A stretch of 5,101 bases of DNA, taken from contig USLH01000150.1 of NCBI GenBank assembly GCA_900555435.1, positions 1-5,101 on the forward strand, in the 5' to 3' direction. The notes under the pieces were generated by a model. It was not told the DNA's origin. It worked only from the letters and a program-made list of their open reading frames with translations, and did no database searches. The DNA comes from an uncultured Oscillospiraceae bacterium. GTDB lineage: Bacteria; Bacillota; Clostridia; Oscillospirales; Ruminococcaceae. Numbering within the stretch: the stretch's first letter is position 1; each line of letters opens with the position of its first letter. Shown piece after piece: positions 1 to 4,572 of this stretch. The translations under genes were made by a program, and so were the position numbers.

Positions 1-81
1 GTTGCGGATCTCGGTTTCCATCAGGCGCAGGGTCTTGGCCATATGGCCGGGAAACCATTGAATCGAGGGGGTCTGTGCCAT
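1..81 (-). CDS. ylqF: Ribosome biogenesis GTPase YlqF/RbgA, N-terminal fragment
   Basis: Only the first 27 codons are present; the gene continues beyond the left edge. The visible N-terminus begins MAQTPSIQWFPGHMAKT. The IQWFPGHMAK block is the conserved opening of the YlqF/RbgA family, a circularly permuted cytoplasmic GTPase that acts late in assembly of the 50S ribosomal subunit. The GTPase motifs themselves lie outside the window. The start is fixed by an AAGGAGAGG Shine-Dalgarno at 85-93. It lies 24 bp downstream of the lepB stop with no terminator or promoter visible between, so it should be co-transcribed with lepB. Placement after rplS-lepB is common in Clostridia and fits the ribosome-assembly role. 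The identification rests on a short but characteristic motif plus context. Confidence 0.88.
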   Translation of the reverse strand, partial: MAQTPSIQWFPGHMAKTLRLMETEIRN

Positions 82-105
82 TTTCCTCTCCTTACAGCGA
101 ATCGT

Positions 106-705
106 TTATCGGACAGGGCCGATCTTATTCACCGGCAGCAGCCGGAAAATCACCCGTCCCAGTACCTCTTTTTCATCGATAAAGCCCACTTCTTTGAAGC
201 GGCTGTCGGTGGAGTGGTTCCGGTTGTCGCCCATGACGAACAGGTGCCCCTCCGGGACAGTGACCGGATAATCCCAAGCCCCCCGGCGGCTGTCGCTGAT
301 GGTCTCGGCGATGTACGGTTCTGACAGGACTTTTCCGTCCACCACGACCTCGCCGTTTTCGTTGATATCCACCGTCTGGCCTGCCACGGCGATGACCCGC
401 TTGACCAGCGCTTCGTCAAGCCCCGTGTTGTCCGAAAGGATGACGATGTCCCCGTAAGAGGGGGTATAGAACAGGTTGGAGGTGATGAGCCGATCCCCGT
501 TCTGAAGGGTCGGCACCATAGAACTTCCGTCCACCGACACCACCCGGATCAGAAAATGAAAGATGAGGAAGACGATGACGCCGGCAAAAACAATGGCCTT
601 TGCCCACTCCCACAGCTCTTTTTTCAGGTTAAACGGTTTTTTCCCTTCCGACTGAGCTTCCGGTTCTTTTTCCTCTTCGCTTACGATCACGGGATTCTCT
701 TCCAT
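106..705 (-). CDS. lepB: Signal peptidase I (type I leader peptidase)
   Basis: This is a 199-residue membrane-bound serine protease that removes signal peptides from Sec-exported (and usually Tat-exported) proteins on the outer face of the membrane. Residues 1-30 are a charged, acidic-rich cytoplasmic tail, and residues 37-53 are one hydrophobic anchor (AIVFAGVIVFLIFHFLI). Family boxes follow in order: GSSMVPTL with the catalytic Ser62 just before Met63, LVKRVIA with the general-base Lys102, and the box E motif GDNRNHSTDSR at 159-169. Ser62 and Lys102 form the expected Ser/Lys dyad. One anchor and about 200 residues match the short Gram-positive (Sip-like) type rather than the larger two-span E. 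coli enzyme. The start is set by TAAGGAGG at 713-720, 7 nt upstream. It sits between rplS and ylqF, and the likely transcript is read-through from rplS past the hairpin at 820-841. No convincing promoter of its own was found in the gap. Confidence 0.96.
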   Translation of the reverse strand: MEENPVIVSEEEKEPEAQSEGKKPFNLKKELWEWAKAIVFAGVIVFLIFHFLIRVVSVDGSSMVPTLQNGDRLITSNLFYTPSYGDIVILSDNTGLDEALVKRVIAVAGQTVDINENGEVVVDGKVLSEPYIAETISDSRRGAWDYPVTVPEGHLFVMGDNRNHSTDSRFKEVGFIDEKEVLGRVIFRLLPVNKIGPVR

Positions 706-731
706 AGGGATTCCTCCTTATTGATTGGTCA

Positions 732-749
732 AACCGGGCTCATCCGGTT
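732..749 (-). repeat. Short inverted repeat just upstream of the lepB ribosome binding site
   Basis: A perfect 6-bp inverted repeat, AACCGG / CCGGTT, has a 6-nt loop. It would form a small GC-rich hairpin ending about 12 nt before the lepB Shine-Dalgarno (713-720). It lacks a proper U-tract, so it is not a terminator. It could stabilise the 5' end of a processed lepB-ylqF mRNA or influence initiation, or it may be chance. Confidence 0.35.
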
Positions 750-817
750 CACGGGGGTCAAAGCCAAGGCCCGCCCCGATGGGTTCAAAGCTGCCTATAA
801 ATCCTTCCAAATAGCAG

Positions 818-841
818 AAAAAGGGACGTTACCGTCCCTTT
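818..841 (-). terminator. Rho-independent terminator or attenuator between rplS and lepB
   Basis: On the minus strand AAAGGGACG and CGTCCCTTT form a perfect 9-bp stem (820-828 with 833-841) closed by a GTAA loop, a GNRA tetraloop. The 3' side runs into TTTTT (818-822), but three of those U residues lie in the stem and the run then breaks at C817. It begins 15 nt after the rplS stop. The structure is clear, while the short U-run suggests incomplete termination. That would make rplS mRNA abundant and lepB-ylqF mRNA less so. Confidence 0.72.
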
Positions 842-855
842 CCACGCCGCTCTTT

Positions 856-1197
856 TTACAGTTTCTCTTTGATCCGGGCAGCTTTGCCGACTCTGTCACG
901 GAGGTAGTAGAGCTTCGCTCTTCTGACATGACCATGACGGAGAACTTCAACGCTCACCACGTTGGGAGAATGGATGGGGAATACCCGCTCCACGCCGCAG
1001 CCGTAGGAAACACGGCGCACGGTGAAGGTTTCGGAGATCCCGCCGTGCTTCATAGCAATGACGGTGCCTTCAAACATCTGGTTTCTTTCTTTGTCGCCTT
1101 CACGGATTTTAACCGCAATGCGAACGTAGTCGCCGATCTCGATAGCCGGCTTTTCGGTTTTCATGCTGGACTGGCTGATGATCTGCAATGCGTCCAT
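856..1197 (-). CDS. rplS: 50S ribosomal protein L19 (bL19)
   Basis: This is a 113-residue component of the large ribosomal subunit, at the interface with the 30S subunit. Length matches the family's usual 110-120 residues. Recognisable blocks are IEIGDYVRIAVKIREGDKER (19-38), MFEGTVIAMKHGGISETFTV (41-60), RRVSYGCGVERVFPIHSP (61-78) and the basic RRAKLYYLRDRVGKAARIK near the C-terminus. The start at 1197 has AGGAGG at 1204-1209 with a 6-nt gap. Met12 is a possible internal start but has no comparable site. It is first in a cluster with lepB and ylqF. Upstream are two sigma-A-type promoters and a leader with several hairpins, which fits the tight control usual for ribosomal protein genes. Confidence 0.98.
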   Translation of the reverse strand: MDALQIISQSSMKTEKPAIEIGDYVRIAVKIREGDKERNQMFEGTVIAMKHGGISETFTVRRVSYGCGVERVFPIHSPNVVSVEVLRHGHVRRAKLYYLRDRVGKAARIKEKL

Positions 1198-1338
1198 AAT
1201 GACCCTCCTAAGTTTTCAGACATTCGTACTACAGGGAGCATACCTGTGCAGAGGACTGCCCGCTTTAATGTTGCGCAAATGCGCAGGTAACATTAATCCC
1301 CACCTTTATGCCCGAAAGCATAACGGCGGAACAATATC
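1198..1338 (-). promoter_or_regulatory. Structured 5' leader of rplS, candidate L19 autoregulatory element
   Basis: The transcript from the nearer promoter (P2) would carry roughly 140 nt before the rplS start. Visible minus-strand hairpins, in order, are: TTATGC/GCATAA with a TTTCGG loop (1306-1323); a long interrupted hairpin at 1265-1296 with outer stem TTAATGT/ACATTAA and inner stem TGCGC/GCGCA; GCAG/CTGC (1248-1259); and ACAGG/CCTGT (1231-1247). Ribosomal protein L19 leaders are known in Bacillota, so a protein-binding leader that represses rplS translation is plausible. I cannot confirm a match to the known family by eye. The stems are seen in the sequence; the regulatory role is inferred. 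Confidence 0.5.
1265..1296 (-). repeat. Interrupted hairpin in the rplS leader
   Basis: This 32-nt element pairs TTAATGT with ACATTAA (7 bp) and, inside that, TGCGC with GCGCA (5 bp) around an ATTT loop. A four-nucleotide bulge (TACC) lies on the 5' arm only. Stem-bulge-stem shapes of this kind are typical binding sites for ribosomal proteins, which makes it the best candidate for an L19 contact site in the leader. No U-run follows, so it is not a terminator. Confidence 0.5.
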
Positions 1339-1344
1339 TAGTAT

Positions 1345-1373
1345 ATTTTAGCATATCCGTCCGGAAATTGCAA
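1345..1373 (-). promoter_or_regulatory. rplS promoter P2 (sigma-A type, extended -10)
   Basis: The -35 box TTGCAA is at 1368-1373 and the -10 box TAAAAT at 1345-1350, with a spacer of exactly 17 bp. TGC directly before the -10 box is a TGn extended -10 element. Transcription should start near 1338. The -35 box lies inside the loop of the inverted repeat at 1360-1387, which could place it under control of a DNA-binding protein. Confidence 0.8.
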
Positions 1374-1387
1374 GGGCTTTTTCCGGA
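1360..1387. repeat. 8-bp inverted repeat enclosing the P2 -35 box
   Basis: TCCGGAAA (1360-1367) and TTTCCGGA (1380-1387) are perfect inverted copies separated by 12 bp. The first six bases of that interval (1368-1373) are the P2 -35 hexamer. As DNA it could be an operator whose occupation blocks P2. As RNA it would form a hairpin only in transcripts starting at the upstream promoter P1. No U-run follows, so it is not an intrinsic terminator. Confidence 0.55.
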
Positions 1388-1436
1388 TTCCCTGTTTTTT
1401 TCAAAAAATCCGTCAAATTCCTATCCTGACTTTCCC

Positions 1437-1465
1437 ATTATAACGGAAAAACGCCCTTCCGTCAA
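1437..1465 (-). promoter_or_regulatory. rplS upstream promoter P1 (near-consensus sigma-A)
   Basis: The -35 box TTGACG is at 1460-1465 and a perfect -10 TATAAT is at 1437-1442, with a 17-bp spacer. Eleven of twelve hexamer bases match the consensus, making it the strongest promoter sequence in the window. Transcription should start near 1430, about 92 nt upstream of the P2 start, giving a leader of about 230 nt. It begins only 2 bp beyond the U-tract of the terminator that closes the preceding operon, so rplS transcription is insulated and independent. Confidence 0.85.
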
Positions 1466-1467
1466 GG

Positions 1468-1504
1468 AAAAATCCCCGAAGCCACAAAGCTCCGGGGATT
1501 TTTT
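1468..1504 (-). terminator. Strong intrinsic terminator of the oxidoreductase operon
   Basis: Minus-strand RNA forms a long stem: AAAAATCCCCGGAGC pairs with GCTTCGGGGATTTTT around a TTTGTG loop (1483-1488), with one G-U wobble. It is GC-rich in the middle and ends in a run of five U residues. It starts about 10 nt after the oxidoreductase stop codon. The wobble becomes an A-C mismatch on the plus strand, so it is best formed by minus-strand transcripts, matching its position after the minus-strand operon. Confidence 0.92.
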
Positions 1505-1514
1505 AACGTCCGAT

Positions 1515-2681
1515 TCAGATCTCGGGGATCTTGATCTCGACCTCACGGCCCAGCTCGGCAGATTTGACAATACCGTCCAGGATCGCCTGGTTGTAGATGA
1601 TCTGAGAAGAAGGAATGGGAGCGGGAGTGCCATTCTTGGAAGCGTCAAGGAAGGTGCGGATCTTCCGGTCGAAGAGGTCTGCCTCCTCCTTGATGATCGG
1701 GATGACGGTCTCAGTCTGCTCGCCGGCCACTTCATGATAAAGGGTCATGGGGCCGCCGACCGAGCCGTTCCAGCAGTCGGTGGAGGGAATCCGCAGGCCG
1801 CCCTTGGTGCCCAGGATGATGGTATCGCCGGGAGTGTTGATGTTCATAGCCCAGGCAATACGGAAGTCCAGAATGATGTCGCCTTCCAGACGGATGAACG
1901 CAGCGGCAAAATCGTCAACACCGAACTTCTTGGCATACTCGGGGTGACCGGTATGGACGTAGTTGGAGTAGTTGGGATCGGTGCCGAAGAAAGCGGACTT
2001 ATAGCCGGAAACGGTCAGGGGCTTCGGATAGCCGATGGCGTTCAGGACCATGTCCAGAGAGTAGCAGCCAATGTCACCCAAAGCGCCGATGCCGCCGGTC
2101 TCCTTCTCGATAAAAGTAGTGCCGTAGGGGGTGGGGATGCCACGACGACGGCCGCCGCCGGTCTGGATGTAGTAAATCTTGCCGAGGACGCCGGAATCGA
2201 CGATCTTCTTGATCATCTTCATGTTGGCGTCAAAACGGGGCTGGAAGCCGATGGACAGAACCTTTCCGCTGGCCTTCTCTGCCTTGCAGATAGCGGCAGC
2301 TTCTTCAACAGTGACGCACATAGGCTTCTCAAGCAGGACGTTCAGGCCATGCTCCAAAGCATAGATGGCGCAGGGAGCGTGCTGGCAGTTGTAGGTACAG
2401 ACGCTGACGGCGTCCAGATCGGGCTCGTTGTCAATCATTTCCTTGGCGCTGCCGTAGGTGCGAACGCCTTCCACACCGAATTTTTTGAAGAATGCATCGG
2501 CCTTGCCGGGAACCAGATCAGCGCCGGCCACGATCTCCACGTCAGGCTGCCGCAAGTAGCTGCGGATGTGGGCTTCGGCGATCCAGCCGGTGCCGATGAT
2601 GCCGACCTTCACCTTTTTGCTGGCGTCAACAGCAGTTTCCTCGCTGGTATTGTCCATGAAACGATTCAAAATGTCGCTCAT
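1515..2681 (-). CDS. Gfo/Idh/MocA family NAD(P)-dependent oxidoreductase
   Basis: This 388-residue cytoplasmic enzyme belongs to a family that oxidises or reduces sugar and polyol hydroxyls with NAD(P). Residues 24-36 (VKVGIIGTGWIAE) are the Rossmann start, with the glycine motif at Gly30, Gly32 and Ala35. AVSVCTYNCQHA follows near 91-102, and the family EKP triad is at 118-120 with the catalytic Lys119. The C-terminal alpha/beta domain carries GDIGCYSLD at 202-210; Tyr207 stands where many relatives have His. A 22-residue polar extension precedes the Rossmann fold. The start is supported by GGAAGGAG at 2689-2696; Met9 has no such site. It is the second gene of an operon, 52 nt after the TIM-barrel isomerase, and ends at a strong terminator. 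Codon use is strongly biased (Ala mostly GCC/GCT/GCA where checked) and the antisense strand is open throughout, suggesting high expression. Substrate is unknown. A YcjS-like glycoside 3-dehydrogenase or an inositol dehydrogenase role are possibilities, both inferred. Confidence 0.93.
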   Translation of the reverse strand: MSDILNRFMDNTSEETAVDASKKVKVGIIGTGWIAEAHIRSYLRQPDVEIVAGADLVPGKADAFFKKFGVEGVRTYGSAKEMIDNEPDLDAVSVCTYNCQHAPCAIYALEHGLNVLLEKPMCVTVEEAAAICKAEKASGKVLSIGFQPRFDANMKMIKKIVDSGVLGKIYYIQTGGGRRRGIPTPYGTTFIEKETGGIGALGDIGCYSLDMVLNAIGYPKPLTVSGYKSAFFGTDPNYSNYVHTGHPEYAKKFGVDDFAAAFIRLEGDIILDFRIAWAMNINTPGDTIILGTKGGLRIPSTDCWNGSVGGPMTLYHEVAGEQTETVIPIIKEEADLFDRKIRTFLDASKNGTPAPIPSSQIIYNQAILDGIVKSAELGREVEIKIPEI

Positions 2682-2728
2682 ACCTTTACTCCTTCCGATT
2701 GTTGCTGCGATTGCATTTTATTAGGAAG

Positions 2729-2743
2729 CGGCGTCAGACGCCG
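2729..2743. repeat. Small palindrome over the stop codon of the isomerase gene
   Basis: CGGCGTC and GACGCCG are perfect inverted copies around one central base and overlap the TGA stop (2734-2736). As RNA this would give about a 5-bp GC stem with a 5-nt loop. No U-run follows, so it does not look like a terminator. It may be chance, or may slow or process the mRNA between the two cistrons. Confidence 0.25.
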
Positions 2744-3561
2744 AGCTTCTTCAGATAATTGCGGCTCATCTCCGCACATTCCAGAGGGGTCTTGCCCATG
2801 GAGGGCTCATCCTGCTCCACGACCACCCATCCGGCGCCTGCGTCTTCCGCAGCCTTCAGGATAGAGGAGAAGTCCTGCAGGCCGTAGCCCACCGGGCGGA
2901 ACTCAAACACGTTCTTGCCGCCGGCTTCCTGATCGATGCCGATGAGGGCATAGAAGGGGCCATCGTGCTCGGCGTTCCGGTCGCTCATGTAAAAGTCCTT
3001 CAGATGAACCACCGGCGCCCGTCCCGTATACTTCCGGACGTAAGCGGAGGGGTCTTCCCCTGCCACATTGACCCAGCAGGTGTCGATCTCCGTCTGGAGC
3101 AGATCCGCAGGGATCAGCCGGTAAAGCAGATCCAGCGCATACTCGCCGTCGATCTTCTTGAATTCAAAATCGTGGTTGTGATAGAGCATGGTCATGCCCT
3201 TCTCCTTGGCGACCTTGGCCAGCATCCGGATATCCTCCACCGTCTGGGGGAATCGGTCGGTACCGGGCCGCAACTCTTCGGGCAGGTAAGGCACCGCCAC
3301 ATAGCGGCAGCCAATCTTTGCGTAGCCGGAAAGAGTCCCTTCCGGATCCGCCACCATATCCGCCAGAGGAACGTGTGCGGAAATGGGGGTCAGGCCCGCC
3401 TTTTCTACCGCTTCCTTGACTTCTTCATAGCTATGCCCGTAAAGCCCGGCCAGCTCCACACCGTCATAGCCCATTTCCTTGAGCTGAGCGCAGACCGCGC
3501 CGAGATCCTTCTCGGCATCCTCGCGCGCAGAATAGATCTGATAGCCAAGCTTGATATCCAT
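2734..3561 (-). CDS. Sugar phosphate isomerase/epimerase, xylose-isomerase-like TIM barrel (YcjR/IolE-like)
   Basis: This 275-residue protein is of the AP-endonuclease-2/xylose-isomerase-like TIM-barrel fold. Members use a divalent metal to isomerise, epimerise or dehydrate sugars and keto-polyols. Visible strands and motifs are GYDGVELAGL (31-40), SAHVPLADM (61-69), LYHNHDFEF (126-134), TEIDTCWV (157-164), VVHLKDF (184-190) and WVVVEQDEP (245-253). Likely metal ligands or catalytic residues by family position are Glu133 (possibly), Asp160, His186 and Glu249. Length is usual for the family. The start has AAGGAGG at 3572-3578 with a 10-nt gap. It is first in a two-gene operon with the Gfo/Idh oxidoreductase and has its own promoter. 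In E. coli, YcjR and YcjS are a comparable pair acting on 3-keto-glycosides, and in inositol catabolism IolE and IolG are another. Here the actual substrate and reaction cannot be read from the sequence. Confidence 0.88.
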   Translation of the reverse strand: MDIKLGYQIYSAREDAEKDLGAVCAQLKEMGYDGVELAGLYGHSYEEVKEAVEKAGLTPISAHVPLADMVADPEGTLSGYAKIGCRYVAVPYLPEELRPGTDRFPQTVEDIRMLAKVAKEKGMTMLYHNHDFEFKKIDGEYALDLLYRLIPADLLQTEIDTCWVNVAGEDPSAYVRKYTGRAPVVHLKDFYMSDRNAEHDGPFYALIGIDQEAGGKNVFEFRPVGYGLQDFSSILKAAEDAGAGWVVVEQDEPSMGKTPLECAEMSRNYLKKLGV

Positions 3562-3603
3562 AAGAACACAACCTCCTTAAAATGGTTGGATTGGAACAGC
3601 TTC

Positions 3604-3632
3604 AGTATACCTTATTTTACATTCTTCTTCAA
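3604..3632 (-). promoter_or_regulatory. Promoter of the isomerase-oxidoreductase operon
   Basis: The -35 box TTGAAG is at 3627-3632 and the -10 box TATACT at 3604-3609, with a 17-bp spacer. The start should be near 3597, giving a leader of about 35 nt that contains the AAGGAGG site. The promoter lies wholly in the 79-bp gap after the upstream minus-strand gene. No clear terminator separates the two, so read-through from upstream is also possible. Confidence 0.75.
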
Positions 3633-3640
3633 TCGTTTTA

Positions 3641-4396
3641 CTAAACAACCGCCCGCAGGTTTTGCAGAAGCTGCCGCAGCGCGTCCTCGCTCGACGGGAA
3701 GAGCTCCACGCCCACCGGAGCGGTTGCGTTATGCTTTTTCAGCAGGTCAAACACTGCGCGGTAATCGAAGTTTTCAAAGATTTTCTCGTCGCGGTTCGGG
3801 TGTCCGGCGATGTGGTAGTGGCCGATGAAATCCAAGTTGTCCTCGATGCGGCGCAGCACATCCTCGCCCATGTGATGCTGGTGATAGATATCGTAGAGCA
3901 GGCGGACGCGGGGCGAGTCCACCTCGCGGATGAGGTCGAAGCCCTCGTTTGAATCCGTCAGATAATACCCCTTGTGGTCCTTGACGGAATTCAGCGGCTC
4001 GATCAGCAGCGTAAGCCCGTATTCCCGCAGGATCGGCTCCATCCGGCGCAGCCCCTTGAGGATGGCGGCGTGCTGCTGCGCGCGGGGCGCGCCGGTATCC
4101 TGCCCCACCTGCGTGATGAGCGACGGACAATCCAGCGACGACGCTTGCGCCGCGACCTTCCGCAGCGCGGCTTCGTACTCCTCGTGGCGGCGCTCATCGT
4201 TGAGGATGAAGAAGGACGGGCAGCAGGCGGAAAGTCTCATGCCGAAGCGATCCTTCTGCGCCTTCAGCGCCGCAAGGTCGATCCCGTCCAGCGACCACAG
4301 TTCAAAGGTGTCAAATCCCCGTTCCTTCATCTGCGGGAAGATCTCCTCGAAGCTCCGGCCGGGAAAAAGGCAGACGGTATTGAGCGAAAAGCGCAT
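3641..4396 (-). CDS. Hydroxypyruvate isomerase-like TIM-barrel protein
   Basis: This 251-residue protein has the xylose-isomerase-like TIM-barrel fold and is closest by motif to the hydroxypyruvate isomerase (Hyi) group. Key segments are FDTFELWSLDG (28-38), LTLLIEPLNSVKDHKGYYLT (128-147), LLYDIYHQHHMGED (166-179), FIGHYHIAGHPNRDE (190-204) and VGVELFPS (228-235). Glu133, Asp169, His195 and Glu231 sit at the usual metal/catalytic positions. His195 falls where E. coli Hyi has Gln, so the exact Hyi activity is uncertain and a sugar epimerase role is as likely. Length is slightly under the usual 255-260. The start has AGGAGG at 4405-4410. It has its own promoter (4430-4458), is divergent from the degV-like gene and lies upstream of the isomerase-oxidoreductase operon in the same direction. 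No glyoxylate genes are nearby. Its Ala codons, where checked, are GCG, unlike those of the oxidoreductase. Confidence 0.85.
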   Translation of the reverse strand: MRFSLNTVCLFPGRSFEEIFPQMKERGFDTFELWSLDGIDLAALKAQKDRFGMRLSACCPSFFILNDERRHEEYEAALRKVAAQASSLDCPSLITQVGQDTGAPRAQQHAAILKGLRRMEPILREYGLTLLIEPLNSVKDHKGYYLTDSNEGFDLIREVDSPRVRLLYDIYHQHHMGEDVLRRIEDNLDFIGHYHIAGHPNRDEKIFENFDYRAVFDLLKKHNATAPVGVELFPSSEDALRQLLQNLRAVV

Positions 4397-4429
4397 GGAT
4401 AAACCCTCCTTTGCACATCTGGTAAAATC

Positions 4430-4458
4430 AGGATAGCAAAGGCGGAGCGCATTTTCAA
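4430..4458 (-). promoter_or_regulatory. Promoter of the Hyi-like gene (extended -10)
   Basis: The -35 box TTGAAA is at 4453-4458 and the -10 box TATCCT at 4430-4435, with a 17-bp spacer and TGC directly before the -10 box. The start should be near 4423, leaving a leader of about 27 nt that holds the AGGAGG site. It fires away from the degV promoter. Confidence 0.72.
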
Positions 4459-4501
4459 GCAGAGAGCGGACAAAATGAAAAAACGGGGCTCATCTTGGTT
4501 A

Positions 4502-4530
4502 TGGACAAGGAGAAAAAAGCATGGTAAAGT
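4502..4530 (+). promoter_or_regulatory. Promoter of the DegV-family gene (extended -10)
   Basis: The -35 box TGGACA is at 4502-4507 and the -10 box TAAAGT at 4525-4530, with a 17-bp spacer and TGG directly before the -10 box. The start should be near 4537, about 36 nt before the ATG at 4573. The -35 box lies in CTTGGTTATGGACAAG (4494-4509), whose CTTG/CAAG ends are an imperfect dyad; this is too weak to call an operator. Confidence 0.7.
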
Positions 4531-4572
4531 AGTTTTGATAAAAAAAGGAAATCACAAGGGAGGAATGGAAAG

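Noticed and set aside
718..810. Possible 30-codon leader peptide before lepB, starting TTG and ending at the TAA within the lepB TAAGGAGG site
   Set aside because: Its position would suit translational coupling, but there is no Shine-Dalgarno before the TTG, no ATG or GTG start in frame, and the peptide matches nothing I know. Most likely chance.
790..820. A possible lepB promoter with TATAGG as -10 box
   Set aside because: No acceptable -35 hexamer lies 16-18 bp upstream (TTTTTC at 17 bp), so the match is at chance level.
556..1290. A 244-codon plus-strand open frame across lepB, the gap and rplS
   Set aside because: It is antisense to two certain genes and crosses their intergenic terminator; the protein has no family features.
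1401..1416. A second TTGACG on the minus strand (1411-1416) as another rplS -35 box
   Set aside because: The bases 17 bp downstream read AGGGAA, which is not a -10 element.
1308..2864. A 518-codon open frame on the plus strand across the oxidoreductase gene
   Set aside because: It lies antisense to a clear Gfo/Idh gene with family motifs, and has no ribosome binding site, promoter or recognisable domain. It stays open because the biased codons of the real gene rarely create antisense stops.
3600..3660. A terminator between the Hyi-like gene and the downstream operon
   Set aside because: Only weak 4-bp pairings such as AACC/GGTT are present and no U-run follows, so none is called.
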